Origin: Posidonia oceanica
Taxonomy: Eukaryota; Streptophyta; Magnoliopsida; Alismatales; Posidoniaceae
Length of the DNA stretch: 64,000 bases
Assembly (NCBI GenBank): GCA_037176725.1
Contig: JAZBRS010000077.1
Coordinates: forward strand, 3,906,001-3,970,000
Direction: 5' to 3'
The position numbers were made by a program, and so were the translations under genes. This document shows, one piece after another, positions 12,002-22,119 of the stretch (position 1 is the stretch's first letter; each line of letters starts with the position of its first letter). The notes under the pieces are model-generated. The model made no database searches. It was not told the origin of the DNA and saw only the letters and a list, made by a program, of their open reading frames with translations.

Positions 12002-13084
12002 TTTTTTTTTTGAAATAAGTTCCAACTATTTCCACTATTCATAGAAGAATGCTAATACAACTACAATGCAACAACTTTGATCCATCAGAGGACTAGCATT
12101 TACCTTCATCAGAGACACCATAAGATAAATAAGACAGTAAGTCCTAACCGAGAAAGAAAGGACCCATTTACTAGCCACGACAAAACAAAGGATTAGCCTA
12201 ATAATTAGAAATTCAAATTGCAACCACAGACTCATAACAAAAAAATACTGCAACTCTATAATAGATTAGTAGAGCACAGCTGTATCAGGATAGAACAGCC
12301 ATAACATCTGATTCTCTCAAGGTGATGTAGTCAGACCCATCTGCACCCTTGAATTCACTTCCGGCATACTTTGAGTATAACACTGTGCTTCCAGGTGCCA
12401 CAGAAGGTGGTTTCCTGACACCCTCTTTGTCCAATCGACCAAGTCCAACAGCAATCACTGTTCCAATGGACGGCTTCTCTTTAGCAGCCTCTGTGAGCAG
12501 CAGTCCACCGGCAGTTTTCTCCTCAGCTTCTGCAACCTTTATCAGAACTCGGTCATTAAGAGGCTTCAGATCCTTCACGTCATCAATTTCCAACAATATC
12601 ATCCTCTTTCAATATCAGATGGTTAGTTCCATCAAACTCCAGCTGTGTCCCTGCATATTTCGAGTAGATGACCTAGGCTCCAGCCTGAATACTTATGTCG
12701 ACCTTGTTCTTGCCAATGGTTCTACCTTCTCCCACAGCAACAACCTCACCTCCTTGCGGCTTGGTCTGAGCAATCGTCGGAAGCAAGATTCCTCCAACAG
12801 TTTTCTCTTCAGATGTCTTGATTTTCACAAGTACTCTATCTCCTAATGGTTTAACAGAAGTGTACTTGGGGGTAACGATAGTGACGGCTTTGACAACCAG
12901 CCCAGGGAAGACCCTCCATTGAAGGCCAACCCCCGACATTCCGAGCGACGTCGACGATCTGAAGGCACTCGACCGGAGCCCCTCGAACGGGCGCAAGAAG
13001 CTCATCCCCTTCCCCACACCACAGGAAGTGCCTATCAGCTGCATCAACGCCATGGTTCTCGCTTCGTTGCTTGCATCAACGCCA
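12001..13084 (-). pseudogene. CPN20: Processed retrocopy of chloroplast co-chaperonin CPN20 (20 kDa, two cpn10 domains)
   Basis: CPN20 is the tandem GroES-like co-chaperonin that caps chloroplast Cpn60. The coding part runs from ATG at 13053 to TAA at 12285 without introns. It has a Ser/Arg-rich transit peptide of about 50 residues, a first cpn10 domain ([22 protein letters not shown]) and a second (KPLNDRVLIKV, GGLLLTEAAKEKPSIG, VLYSKYAGSEFKG). Two lesions break it: an in-frame TAG at 12673-12675 in the segment before VIYSKYAG, and a short deletion with frameshift near 12595-12605 between the two domains. A 3' UTR-like stretch leads to a poly(A) tail (T run on plus, about 12001-12011). Flanking 16-bp repeats mark a LINE-type insertion. 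The family call is secure and the copy is not functional as CPN20. Confidence 0.9.
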
Positions 13085-13190
13085 GGGTTTGGGGTTTGTT
13101 AGGGTTTAGGGTTTCTGCATCAACGCCATGGTTCTCGCTTCGTTGCTTGCATCAACGCCAGGGTTTGGGGTTTGTTAGGGTTTAGGGTTT
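13041..13190. repeat. 76-bp-period tandem duplication across retrocopy 5' junction
   Basis: The segment at 13041-13114 recurs at 13117-13190. It contains the CPN20 start codon region, the junction and telomere-like DNA. Because each copy spans the insertion boundary, the duplication happened after the retrocopy landed. Confidence 0.85.
13085..13100. repeat. Target-site duplication, 5' side of CPN20 retrocopy
   Basis: An exact 16-bp partner of 11986-12001. It lies 31 bases beyond the CPN20 start codon, so the retrocopy keeps a short 5' UTR. A further copy at 13161-13176 comes from a later tandem duplication. Confidence 0.75.
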
Positions 13191-13511
13191 GTTGATTAGG
13201 GTTTAGGGTTTAGGTTAGGGTTTTTTAGTTTTAGGGTTTGTTGATTTTAGGGTTTGGGATTTGAGATGAGTTCTAGGGTTTGAGATGAGGGTTTGAGAGG
13301 GTTTGAGGTTTGAAATGGGGTTTAGGTTTTGGGTTTAGGTTTAGGTTTGGATTTAGGATGAGTTCTAGGGTTTAGGTTTGGGTTTAGGGTTTAGGGTTTA
13401 GATTGGATTTTGGTTTGAAAAGAAGGGTTTTGGGTTTGAAAAGATTTAGGGTTTTGAAGCCACCAAAGAGAGAGATACACCAATTCAGCCTGTCAAAATG
13501 GGGTGTCTACA

Positions 13512-14059
13512 AGTAAATTGTCTTGTTGTGGTTTCATGCAGGTTTCAGCTTTGGTGTTGCCACGAGAGGTAGTCGAGTGTTTTGGGAGCTAAATATTCAG
13601 CAGCTTTAGTGCTTCGTTTGTTGTTTTTTGTAGATGATAGGGGTGTGTTGAGTGACTACTAGATGTCACTCATGTGTTTTAATGATTTTCTTGCAAGTGC
13701 AGATATTGGAGTTGCAGTCTAGTCTAGTGCATATAGTAGGAGTCATGTAGCCGCACAACACAAATTCTGGGTAGAGTTAAGGTCTATTTAGTTTAGTTTA
13801 TTTATTTATTTAAATTCCTTACATTTAATTATTGAGTTTTTATTTAATAATAGCTTTAATAGTGTTTGAGATTTTGGACTGTCGCAACGGGGGTCGTGAT
13901 AGGGGATTAGAAACACTTATGATATTTACAGACTTCTCAAATGAAATCCAATGGACCTCCTCGAACTTGAAACTATGGAATTGCACATCCGTCTCTAACT
14001 ATTGGATATCAATGATTTGCATCGCGTCCTATGAAGTTGGGTTGGATGTTGCTCTAAGC
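13512..14059 (-). other. Gypsy internal remnant, no gene, contains block B
   Basis: AT-rich DNA between the protease scrap and the LTR start at 13511. At 13690-13890 it holds a diverged copy of the block seen at 386-590 (GTAGGAGTCATGTAGCCGCAC; minus-strand TCACGACCCCCGTTGCGACAG). No reading frame is supported. Confidence 0.4.
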
Positions 14060-14266
14060 TCAACAGGAATTGTGATGATTTGATTTCCTCAATAGAATTT
14101 GAGCATTTGATGGAGGTGGAGGTACTACCCGATTTTCGTGCAAACATGGCCTCCCTAAGAGCAAGTTGAATGATACAGGTTTGTCAATGATGTGAAATTC
14201 AACCTTGAATTCAGTGAGATCTATTTCTCCCATTGCATCTCTTCTTGCATTGTCATATGCACACAT
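14060..14266 (-). pseudogene. Ty3/gypsy aspartic protease C-terminal scrap
   Basis: A 68-residue open stretch begins AYDNARRDAMGEIDL and continues to VEFHIIDKPVSFNLLLGRP. This matches the C-terminal half of plant gypsy retropepsins, where a flap strand is followed by the conserved FNLLLGRPW-type motif. The catalytic DSGA half is absent and the downstream reverse transcriptase is missing. It is an isolated fragment. Confidence 0.7.
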
Positions 14267-14319
14267 TGTTCAACTACTTTTCTAAAGGAGGCAAGGTTAA
14301 TACCTATGATCATCTTCGC

Positions 14320-14475
14320 GACCGGCCAGGGACCCAAAAGCGATTAGTCATGGCAAGTGGTGCATCCGAGGGGAACTCAACTCAAGGAAGACACCAGAAA
14401 AGGTGAATGTGGGAAAAAAGCAAGGAAAAGACATGGAGTCACCACCTAGTCTATTTGAAAACCTGGTCTTGGGCT
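14320..14475 (-). repeat. Gypsy LTR 3'-end-like block
   Basis: It shares ATGGAGTCACCACCTAGTCT and TGGTGCATCCGAGG with 6165-6262, in the same order. On the minus strand the block ends just before GGGTCCCTGGCCGG, where a primer site would be expected. It marks a second gypsy LTR end. Confidence 0.5.
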
Positions 14476-14952
14476 TGATTTGGCTAGAATAGCCATTTCA
14501 AGTGTGCTTTTAAGGTTTTGAAAGAGCATACATTTGATTTTGAAAGGAAAAGAGAAAAATGGTTACAAAGGTATTGTTTCATAAGTTTTACTACTTACTA
14601 GGCAATAGTGTGCTGCCCTGTCATGGTGTTGTGGCATCCAGGTATGATGCCCATGTTTGTTTGCTGTAGCGTGGTTACGCCGGTTCCCTCAGCACTGTTG
14701 GCTGGATGGTTTAGGTGGGGTGTGTGCTGGGTTACCATTTTATGTGGTCACTCACGTGTACTTTGGTGTTGGTATTTCCGCTGGTGCAGGATAGGAGCTA
14801 TTCTTGCTAATGCACATAGGAGGAGTCACGTTGCCACACATCAGGGTTTCTGGGTAAGTGAGATAATTTTATTTATTTCTGCTTTATTGCATTGTGAGAA
14901 TTTAGTTCTATAGTTTTTAAATGCTAATAAAAGATAAAAATGAAAAATGTAA
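14476..14952 (-). repeat. Gypsy-like block C, non-coding
   Basis: At 14800-14990 it repeats the block of 386-590 (GGAGGAGTCACGTTGCCACAC) and on the minus strand begins TGTAACGACTCGCCCAG at about 14990. No coding content. Confidence 0.45.
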
Positions 14953-15699
14953 CTAGGCAAAGAGGTAGCAACTGGGCGAGTCGTTACATACTGGTGCTGA
15001 GATTGAGATGGCATTGTCTACTTGGAATTTCTCTGCTTCTATCTTTTTCTGAAAAGCTCCTAGACTTGCCTTGCAACTAGGAAGGCATTTGTCACAAATG
15101 GCAATTTCTACCATTGTCTCGTTCTTAATGAGATTAGTGATGGTGCTATGACTATGGATAGATAAGTATCCAGACACCGATGGAAGCACATTTCGGATTA
15201 CCATGTCGATGGCTTTATCATTAGGAATCTTTTTCTTCAGTTGCACTTCCAAAGTTTGCCACCTTGCTACATATTTAACAAAAGTCTCATTGCTTCTCTG
15301 TCATAGAGCCTCCAAATCTTCCTTCTTTGGCATTCCTTCTAGGTTATATGAGTATTGGTCAAGAAATGCTGAAGATGGTTGCTTCCAAGAGGTTATGGAT
15401 GGCAAGTCTAACAACGTGAACAAACTAAGAGCTGGGTCGGTGAGACATTTTTGGAAGAGTCGGATCAACAAACGTTCATCGGCTTTCAAAGGAGCCATGT
15501 CACCATAATAAGCTTGGAGAAGAGAGATTGGGCAACCCTTCCCGTTGTACTTAACAAACTTCGGAAGTTGAAAATCATTCGGGATGGTGGCATTTGGGTA
15601 AATACAAAAATCATGGAATCTGACTACATGGGTGTCATCTCCTAAGAATCTATGCAAGGTAGACTGTATCTTGTCAAAATGGTCCTTCCAAGGATTCAA
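14953..15699 (-). pseudogene. Ty3/gypsy gag capsid-domain remnant
   Basis: One minus-strand frame runs from 15699 to 14953 with a single internal TGA at 15299-15301. It shows the plant retrotransposon gag layout: FQLPKFVKYNGKGCPI, then YYGDMA, ADERLLIRLFQKCLTDPA, ITSWKQPSSAFLDQY, and after the stop a KYVARW-type segment and MVIRNVLP. It would encode the capsid part of gag in the cytoplasmic virus-like particle. N-terminal sequence (to about 16195) is eroded, and no zinc knuckle or pol follows. Confidence 0.75.
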
Positions 15700-16235
15700 A
15701 ATATTTTTTTCATAACTACGGGAGGCAAAGGCTCCTCAGTCGTGAGCAATGAAGAGAGGTTTGCCCTCCTTTCGTATGAGGTTATTGTACGACCTTCACA
15801 CCTCCCAAATTGAGGTCATTTTGGTCTTCTTCTTCATCATATAGATCTAGGCCTTCCATATGTACTTCTCGAAACCGAGGTCTATCCCTAGTTTGATGAG
15901 ACATTGATTCTACATTTTGTGCAAGTTGAGCTATCATTTGTCTTAGTTCAGTTATTTGGGTCTTGACATTGAACTCAGGTGGTTGGACATGTTCCTCAAA
16001 AGAAACAACATTGTGAAGTCCCTTCTAAACCAGGCAGTTCCTCAGGGTTAGCAAACCTAGGAAGTCTAGGCATTTTGGTAGACCTAGTCCAAATAGGACT
16101 TCTCCTAAAGTTTCGAAATGATAAAGGATTCTCTATAGACGTACCCAGTACTTCCTTACCAGTGGAATTTGTTTTACCTTTTCGATAGTACAAGATTAAC
16201 TATGCTTAGGGACCCACCTACACCAAATATCTATT
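15700..16235 (-). other. Eroded N-terminal gag/leader sequence
   Basis: It continues upstream of the gag frame on the minus strand with many stops. A short open piece at 16193-15996 has no recognisable domain. Confidence 0.35.
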
Positions 16236-16500
16236 AGTACAGTACCAGTCCAGTAAAGAGAGGTAGTATTATATCCTGCAAGAAACGAGTTGGTACCAGA
16301 ACTAGACTACTAATGCGAGGTGGTATTATGTCCTACAAGAAGTGCAGTAGTATAGAACCAGCCCACTAAAGAGAGATGGTATTATGTCTAGCAAGAAGTG
16401 TGTTTGTATAGTACCAACCCACTAAAGAGAGGCAGCATTATGTCCTACAAGAAGCGTGTTAGTACAGTACCAGCCCACTAAAGACTGGCGGTGTTAAGGA
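16236..16500. repeat. About 58-bp tandem repeat, about five copies
   Basis: The unit carries CAGCCCACTAAAGAGAGG, then TATTATGTCCTACAAGAAG and GTAGTATAGTACC. Copies are 55-60 bp apart and diverged. Confidence 0.75.
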
Positions 16501-16534
16501 CTTGGAAAAAGGTATTTAAAGAAAAGAAAGATTA

Positions 16535-16770
16535 AAGCAAGGTGGTGATAGAATTAGCCATCCGATATGAAAACTAAAGGAAAAAGGAAAATTACTAGAA
16601 AGTAAATATTAGTGCTAGGCGGTTGCAGGGCTAGCTTTTCAATATGGCAACTAAAAAGAAAGAAAAAACTACATAAAGTAAATGTTATTACCAGGTGGTG
16701 GTAGGGTTATCCTTCTAATATGGCAACTAAAAAGAAAAAGAAAATTACAGAAAGTAAATGCCTAGAATTG
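16535..16770. repeat. About 85-bp tandem repeat, three copies
   Basis: Three units contain CTAATATGGCAACTAAAAAG, AAATTACAGAAAGTAAATG and a GGTGGTGGTAGGGTTA-like word. It directly follows the 58-bp array. Confidence 0.7.
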
Positions 16771-17000
16771 GACCAAGCTATTAGTAGCAAGAAGGCAAAT
16801 TTAGATGCCTTAGGGCATAGTTGCAAAAGAAAAACAAAATTCCACCTTATGGTAGAACAAAAAAGAAAAAATAATTCTTTTCAATTTTTTAGTTTTTTTT
16901 TGCCGTTTTTTATAGTTTTTTTTTGTTTCTCTTTTGTTCTTTTGTTTTTGTTTAAGCTCAAGTTGTTAGTCCAATCAACAGTTAAAGTCAACAACTCTTA

Positions 17001-17437
17001 GGATGCGTTTGAGATAGCTGATAGTAGAAGTCAGTTTTTGGTGTAAGTGCCAGAAGCTAGCTTTTGACATGGATTACAGAAAACTAGCTTTTGGAGTAAA
17101 CCGTAGAAGCTTGTTTGGCAAAATAACATCCTCATGTGGATTCTAGATTTGTATTGGTATCAAAATACCAAATTATCCATGGATTACTATTGGTATTTCT
17201 AATATCATCAAACATTTAAGGGCACCGTTGGTATTTTAGTGAGGTTTAATCTAACTTTTGGCAAAAGCTGCCTTAATCCCGCTTCTTAAAAACAATATGG
17301 GTTACTGTTCCAGAAACTACTTGCTTCTGACAGAAGCGGCTATTACAAGGTGTGTTTGGAGCTACTTATGGTTTATCCCAGCTACTCCCAAAATCTAGAC
17401 ACCTAGAAGCTATCCAACAACTATCTCAAACACACCC
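17001..17437. mobile_element. Tourist-like (PIF/Harbinger) MITE, 437 bp
   Basis: The ends are GGATGCGTTTGAGATAG and, reverse-complemented from the right, GGGTGTGTTTGAGATAG: 15 of 17 match. TTA flanks both sides (16998-17000 and 17438-17440), the target duplication of PIF/Harbinger elements. There is no ORF, so it would depend on a Harbinger transposase in trans. Confidence 0.85.
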
Positions 17438-17440
17438 TTA

Positions 17441-20100
17441 GAAAACTCCCTAGCATAATCACCAATCTATTGTACCCCTTGAGCAAGAGACACCCTCCAC
17501 ACTTTTTTCATTCACTAACTTTTTGGTGGCACTCCTCTCTCTCAATTATTGTCCATCCATTGGGAAGGCAATAGACTATGGTGGCACTACTCTCTCTTAC
17601 TCAGCCACTGAAAAACCTTTACTGTTGCTTCTCGAGAAAGCCCATAAAAACAAAAGAAAAGATGGATGAATGGGAGGGAAAATGACACAAGCAACAATAT
17701 GATATGTAAAATGACACTGAGTTACCAACCAAGTTAAAGAAACAAAGATTAGGAAGAAACTTGATAACCTACCTAAGGAGACACGAAAACCCTATGGAAG
17801 TGATACCTACATGGCCTAAGATTGTGGGTTCGGGATGTTAAGTGCGAAAGAAAAAGACATCCTGCTCGCCCACTCGTAGACGGCCTCTACTATTTGATAG
17901 GACTACTTGTGCTTAAAATCAAAAGAAAGCTAGATAAAGATGACAACATGGACAAACATAAGATCTTCGATAAAAACTGCCATAGAAGGTGAGATCTCTG
18001 TGTTCGACTCAATAATTTTGATCTCAATAGTAAAAGATGGGCCTCCATCCATGGAGTGAGCAATTGTGTAGCAACCCTTTAGTTTGTCGAAGTGGATGAA
18101 ATCTTTAGCTAGAGAGGTAGAAAGATTTCATTGTAGAAAGTGATAGAGAAACCGAAAAAACGCGAAAAGCATGCTTATTGCTACGTGCAATTGGAAGTGA
18201 TTGTATCATGCAAATTACTTTAAACGAAGTGTTTCCTATCTTTAAAGAAGGATAGAAATCTCCTGGAGAAACTGAAAAAGAACTTGAGAAAGCAAGGCTT
18301 TTAGCTTCATGAGCTAGAAAGGCTTATTTGTGCATAATATGTGATATTGACTTAATGAAAATGTGGATTTCAGTAGGAAAATCCAAAATAGATTCAACCA
18401 AGTGCTAAGTGCTCAAGTGTGTGTATGTGTGGAGTGTGAAACAAGTGAAAGAAAACGTGGGTGTATAGGTGACCTAGGGTAAAGTGTTGAGAGAAGAAGG
18501 AAAAGAGTTGAAGTAAAGAATTGACTAAAGGAAGAACAAAAGCAAAGGCTCACCTTAGCCAAGCTTTTTTGGAGGAGTTAAGGGGCCTTCTAGCACTTCA
18601 AGATGAGTGAAAAATCCTTCATTCCCAGCAATAAGCAAGCTTCCTTTGCTCCTCTTCTTTCCTTTTTCTAAAGACTAACATTGAATGCTATTTATGCCAT
18701 TAACCTAACTTTAACACACCTCTTCTCTTCTCTTCCTTCACTTCTCCTTTTCGCCTTTCCCTAGGTGCCGTCAAATGGCTAGAGGGCTGGGTATTTATAG
18801 GAAAAAATAGATTAGGAAGAGTGATTAGATTAGGTATAAATTAGGATTTTTAGGTTAATTAAGTAAGATTTTCTTAAATTAATTTTGTAATTAAACAAAA
18901 CCAGCGTTGCTTGTCTATTGGTGGGCATTTCACCATGGGCCATTGGCTATAAACCACCCACTAACTCTCTTTTTTATTATATTTTAATGGGACTACTTTA
19001 ATAGGACCATCCTCCACGTCATTATTTTTTTATTATTTTTTTTCTATTTTTATATTATTATTCTATAAGAAGATATAATATTTTAATATTTGGATGTTAT
19101 TTCGTCCTAGAGTGTCTCCTTAGAATTTCCAAGGTTCAATGGGACATCTGAGAACGTAATCGCAATCTATGTGAAATTCCCTTCAATTTGAGTATAATCT
19201 TGATGTACTGTTAATGAATTCTTAAGCGGGATTAAGATTAATTACTTAGCCTAATCATGATTAAGGGGCATTAACGAAAATCATTCAAAATGTATACCTG
19301 AGATGTTCGGAAGACTTATTTTCACTTTTTCTAGCTTTCTAAAACCCTAATTAAAGTTAAGATTAGGGTTAATGACCCTTAATGCTCAAAATTACTTCAA
19401 AAGATATTCCAAAGATCCTTTAGCATGAATTAGTGCCATACTAAACCTAGACCAAGTTCAAGTTCATACTTAGCTCAGACTTGAATTAGTGATTGAGCAT
19501 AGTGATTCTAAGCATGAATTAGGATTTTTATCCAGAGGATTCCTTCTTTAATAATTTTTTGTGCATTTTAGACTCTTTGTTAGTCTTTTACTCAGTTTAT
19601 GTTAATTAGGTTAATCTTCTGGGTCACTTGACTCACTAAGTGAAAGCATGATTTATGCTTATCTTCTAGTCTGGTCATTTGACCAAGACATTAGGTATGA
19701 AAGGTTGAAAACTTCTCTCATGATAGACCCAATCCACAAACCTCCAATCTTCTAGGTTCTTACTTGGTAGGCTTAGTCCACAGACTCCTAATCTTTTTAG
19801 GTTCCTATTATGGGGTTTCATTTTCAATGTTTGTTTTGGTAGTCAATCTTCACACTCATATTTCTGGTTTTCCCGAGCGATCGAGACCCAATTTTGCTTG
19901 AACAAAATGGTGACTTTTACCTTTGTTTTGATTTCTTGAGTAGCTTCAAGGTATTCTTCGTGATTTTACTTAGTTTGTCAAGTTTTAGGAAATTTTAGCT
20001 TTTGGGCACAACAAACTAAAAAGACCTTCAACTTCTAATACTTAGGTCACTCTTTTTGTGAAAATGGTAGTGTAGTGATAGCACTTGTGCAAGTGTAAGT
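17441..20100. other. AT-rich intergenic or LTR-like DNA, no gene
   Basis: No reading frame is supported. A TATA-like GGGTATTTATAGG near 18790 and LTR-like wording around 17790-17900 and 19860-19920 suggest fragments of old LTR elements, but no boundaries could be paired. Confidence 0.35.
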
Positions 20101-20346
20101 GAGTATGCAGATGATTGTAAAAAAATAGAAAAGACTGAATAACCATTGTGGGATATCTATATTAAGGATGATGAAAGGAAGAAGTTGGTTGAGGAGGTTA
20201 TGAAAATTCCAAATATGTCACTTCAAGATGCATTGAAGGCTTCCACAAAATTAGTTAAAGAAACAATGGAGAAGGATTTATTTTTTAGTCTACCTAGTGA
20301 AATCAAAGGAAAATGGGTTGAGATGTTTTTAGATGGTGATGTTTAG
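20101..20346 (+). pseudogene. Myb/SANT-like protein C-terminal remnant (Harbinger-associated type)
   Basis: The plus frame at 20146-20346, preceded by one stop, includes EVMKIPNMSLQDALKAS and FFSLPSEIKGKWVEMFLDGD. This resembles the C-terminal end of plant Myb/SANT-like proteins that accompany PIF/Harbinger transposases or are related to L10-interacting MYB proteins. The DNA-binding part is absent. The Harbinger-type terminus at 20893 supports a transposon origin. The family call is moderate. Confidence 0.45.
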
Positions 20347-20699
20347 CAAACTAGTGATGTACAATGAATGATGTGATGGTTTATTGTTATTGTTCTACTT
20401 TATTGGAACTTTGTTTTTGTGGTCTAAGTTGTTATATTTCTTTGATGTATTGCAACTAATTTTGTTATGAATAGTGGTTCTAAATTTTGAGATGGACAAT
20501 AAATTATGTTCTATGATGTTCTTACCAAATATCTAAATTTTCTTATATTGAGGTATCCTCCTTTATGTGGATAGTGGTTCTATTTATTTTTATGTTAAGT
20601 GTAAATAAATGAGATTTTTTTAATATTTTACAAGTTCATGAAAGATATTTGCTGATTAATTTACAAAAATGTGTAAAATATACATTAACAATTAGATTT

Positions 20700-20896
20700 T
20701 ATATTACATAGTTATGTATTTTCCTAATGATGTACTTTCATTCCTTGGAATTTGATTACATTCCAATTCTAATGTGTTATCAAACATGAGAGTAGAATTA
20801 CATGGAAACTGATTCCTTGTAGTTATATTCCTTAGAATTCGATTACAATGAATTACAATACAAGGAATGTGATTACAGCCCACCAAACATGGCCTA
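20700..20896. mobile_element. Right end of Harbinger-like element
   Basis: The segment ends GGAATGTGATTACAGCCCAC then CAAACATGGCC, followed by TAA. The reverse complement GGCCATGTTTGGTGGGC is a PIF/Harbinger-like terminus with a TAA-type flank. I found no matching left end, so it may be truncated. Confidence 0.5.
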
Positions 20897-20899
20897 AAT

Positions 20900-21380
20900 A
20901 GCTTCCACAATCTCATGGAAAGTTATAATAGACTGAGTTGGATGGCTCTAGTACTCCGGCAGGAGGAGGAATCATTTGTGATGATTGGGGCTACCTGGCT
21001 TTTGGGTTCTCAAAACATTATGGTGACATGTCAAACATTGCTTGAAGGATTGTACATGCCAATGGACGTCCTTACCAAATATGATAATATGGGTCGAGTT
21101 CATAGAGTGTAAGTGTGTACTGGTGGGTGGACCTTCGTAGAAGGCTTACAGGCATTTGTAACTTGAATTGATAGGGTCCTCCTAATCCTAGGCTTACGAT
21201 GGGCATGAATTAGCTTTTTCCTCTTCTTTGTCCCGAAGACATGGGTTTCGAAAAGGAATTTTTATCTAGCTTTTCTCTAGCTGATTATTGTAGTGATTGA
21301 TGGTCATGTATGATCACTTCCTCTTTGGAAATGATATTAATCCTTTCACGCCCCTTTTCTTCTTACAACAAAAAAAAAAA
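20900..21380 (+). mobile_element. 5'-truncated LINE 3' end with RNase H domain and poly(A)
   Basis: The plus frame from about 20935 reads ELDGSSTPAGGGIICDDWG then LAFGFSKHYGDMSN. This matches the start of the RNase H domain found at the C-terminus of plant LINE polyproteins, including its first catalytic Asp. Two stops precede it and another follows at MSNIA. A non-coding tail ends in an A11 run at 21370-21380. The reverse transcriptase is missing, so this is a dead-on-arrival copy. Confidence 0.65.
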
Positions 21381-21957
21381 TTTCTTGCTAAGAACCTCCA
21401 TCTCTTGATTTCTCAAGGAAGCACAATTTCAAGGGTTTAAATCTTTCCAAGCAGACACATAAAAAGTTACTCAAGTTTCAATAAAACAAGTAAATAAAAA
21501 TAAAAGTATTTGATGATGATGGTATAAATGCTTAATACACTGCTTCAAAAAATTACAGTGAAAGCACATGGAAATACAATCACGAATAATGTTATCATCC
21601 TCAACAAAGCAGATGAAATATTATTCATATCCTTGAGTAATGCAAATAAATGAAAAAGAGGTTATATCAGCTTTCGTTGAACTTCACCATTCTGAAAATA
21701 AACTTCAGTGCAAAATCTTGAAATAAAAATATAAATGCCAAGCAAAAATTTCAAAATATTGCATATCTTAATTTTCCCTTCATATCAGGAGACATCAACT
21801 CAGAAAAATGAAAAATTGCATCTCGTTGCGAAATTGCTATGTTGACAGCTAGTAAAACCTATTGTCACCGCATTAAATAGTGACTTAGTGACATGAGAAG
21901 AAAGACGCTAAAAAAAACAACCGAATACAATAATTTCAACATAATGTACAGAGCCTC
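21381..21957 (-). other. Downstream flank / probable 3' UTR of PIG-N gene
   Basis: AT-rich DNA just beyond the PIG-N stop codon (minus strand). The first few hundred bases below 21957 are the expected 3' UTR, but no poly(A) signal was assigned with confidence. No ORF. Confidence 0.4.
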
Positions 21958-22119
21958 TTAAATACATTTTCGTGATGACTGAATTTGACCGACTTTGATA
22001 TCCTTTGTGTAAATGTTAGTAATAGCAAAAAGAAGCAACAGAAAAACAACTTGAGCATTCATGATGCCAAAATGGCTAATGCTATTACCAATTTCCATCC
22101 AGCTTCCAGTATTACGAAC
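21958..22119 (-). CDS. PIGN: PIG-N terminal exon with stop, 162 nt
   Basis: Begins after TTTTGCAG and ends with TAA. It encodes VRNTGSWMEIGNSISHFGI, then a helix (QVVFLLLLFAITNIYT) and a short polar tail KDIKVGQIQSSRKCI. It matches the usual C-terminal architecture of plant PIG-N. Confidence 0.92.
   Translation of the reverse strand, partial: VRNTGSWMEIGNSISHFGIMNAQVVFLLLLFAITNIYTKDIKVGQIQSSRKCI

Larger units (their letters stand above)
11481..13511 (-). repeat. Gypsy LTR sequence with telomere-like TTTAGGG words
   Basis: The minus-strand start at 13511 is TGTAGACACCCCATTTTGA. From there toward 11481 the DNA is dominated by degenerate TTTAGGG/GGGTTT words at 11880-12000 and 13080-13470. It is not a regular telomeric array. 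The CPN20 retrocopy at 12001-13084 interrupts it. The inner end of this LTR is not resolved. Confidence 0.5.

Noticed and set aside
11880..13470. Telomere or interstitial telomeric array
   Set aside because: TTTAGGG words are irregular and mixed with GGGTTTGGGG and GTTGATTAGGG. They are part of a gypsy LTR rather than a telomeric tract.
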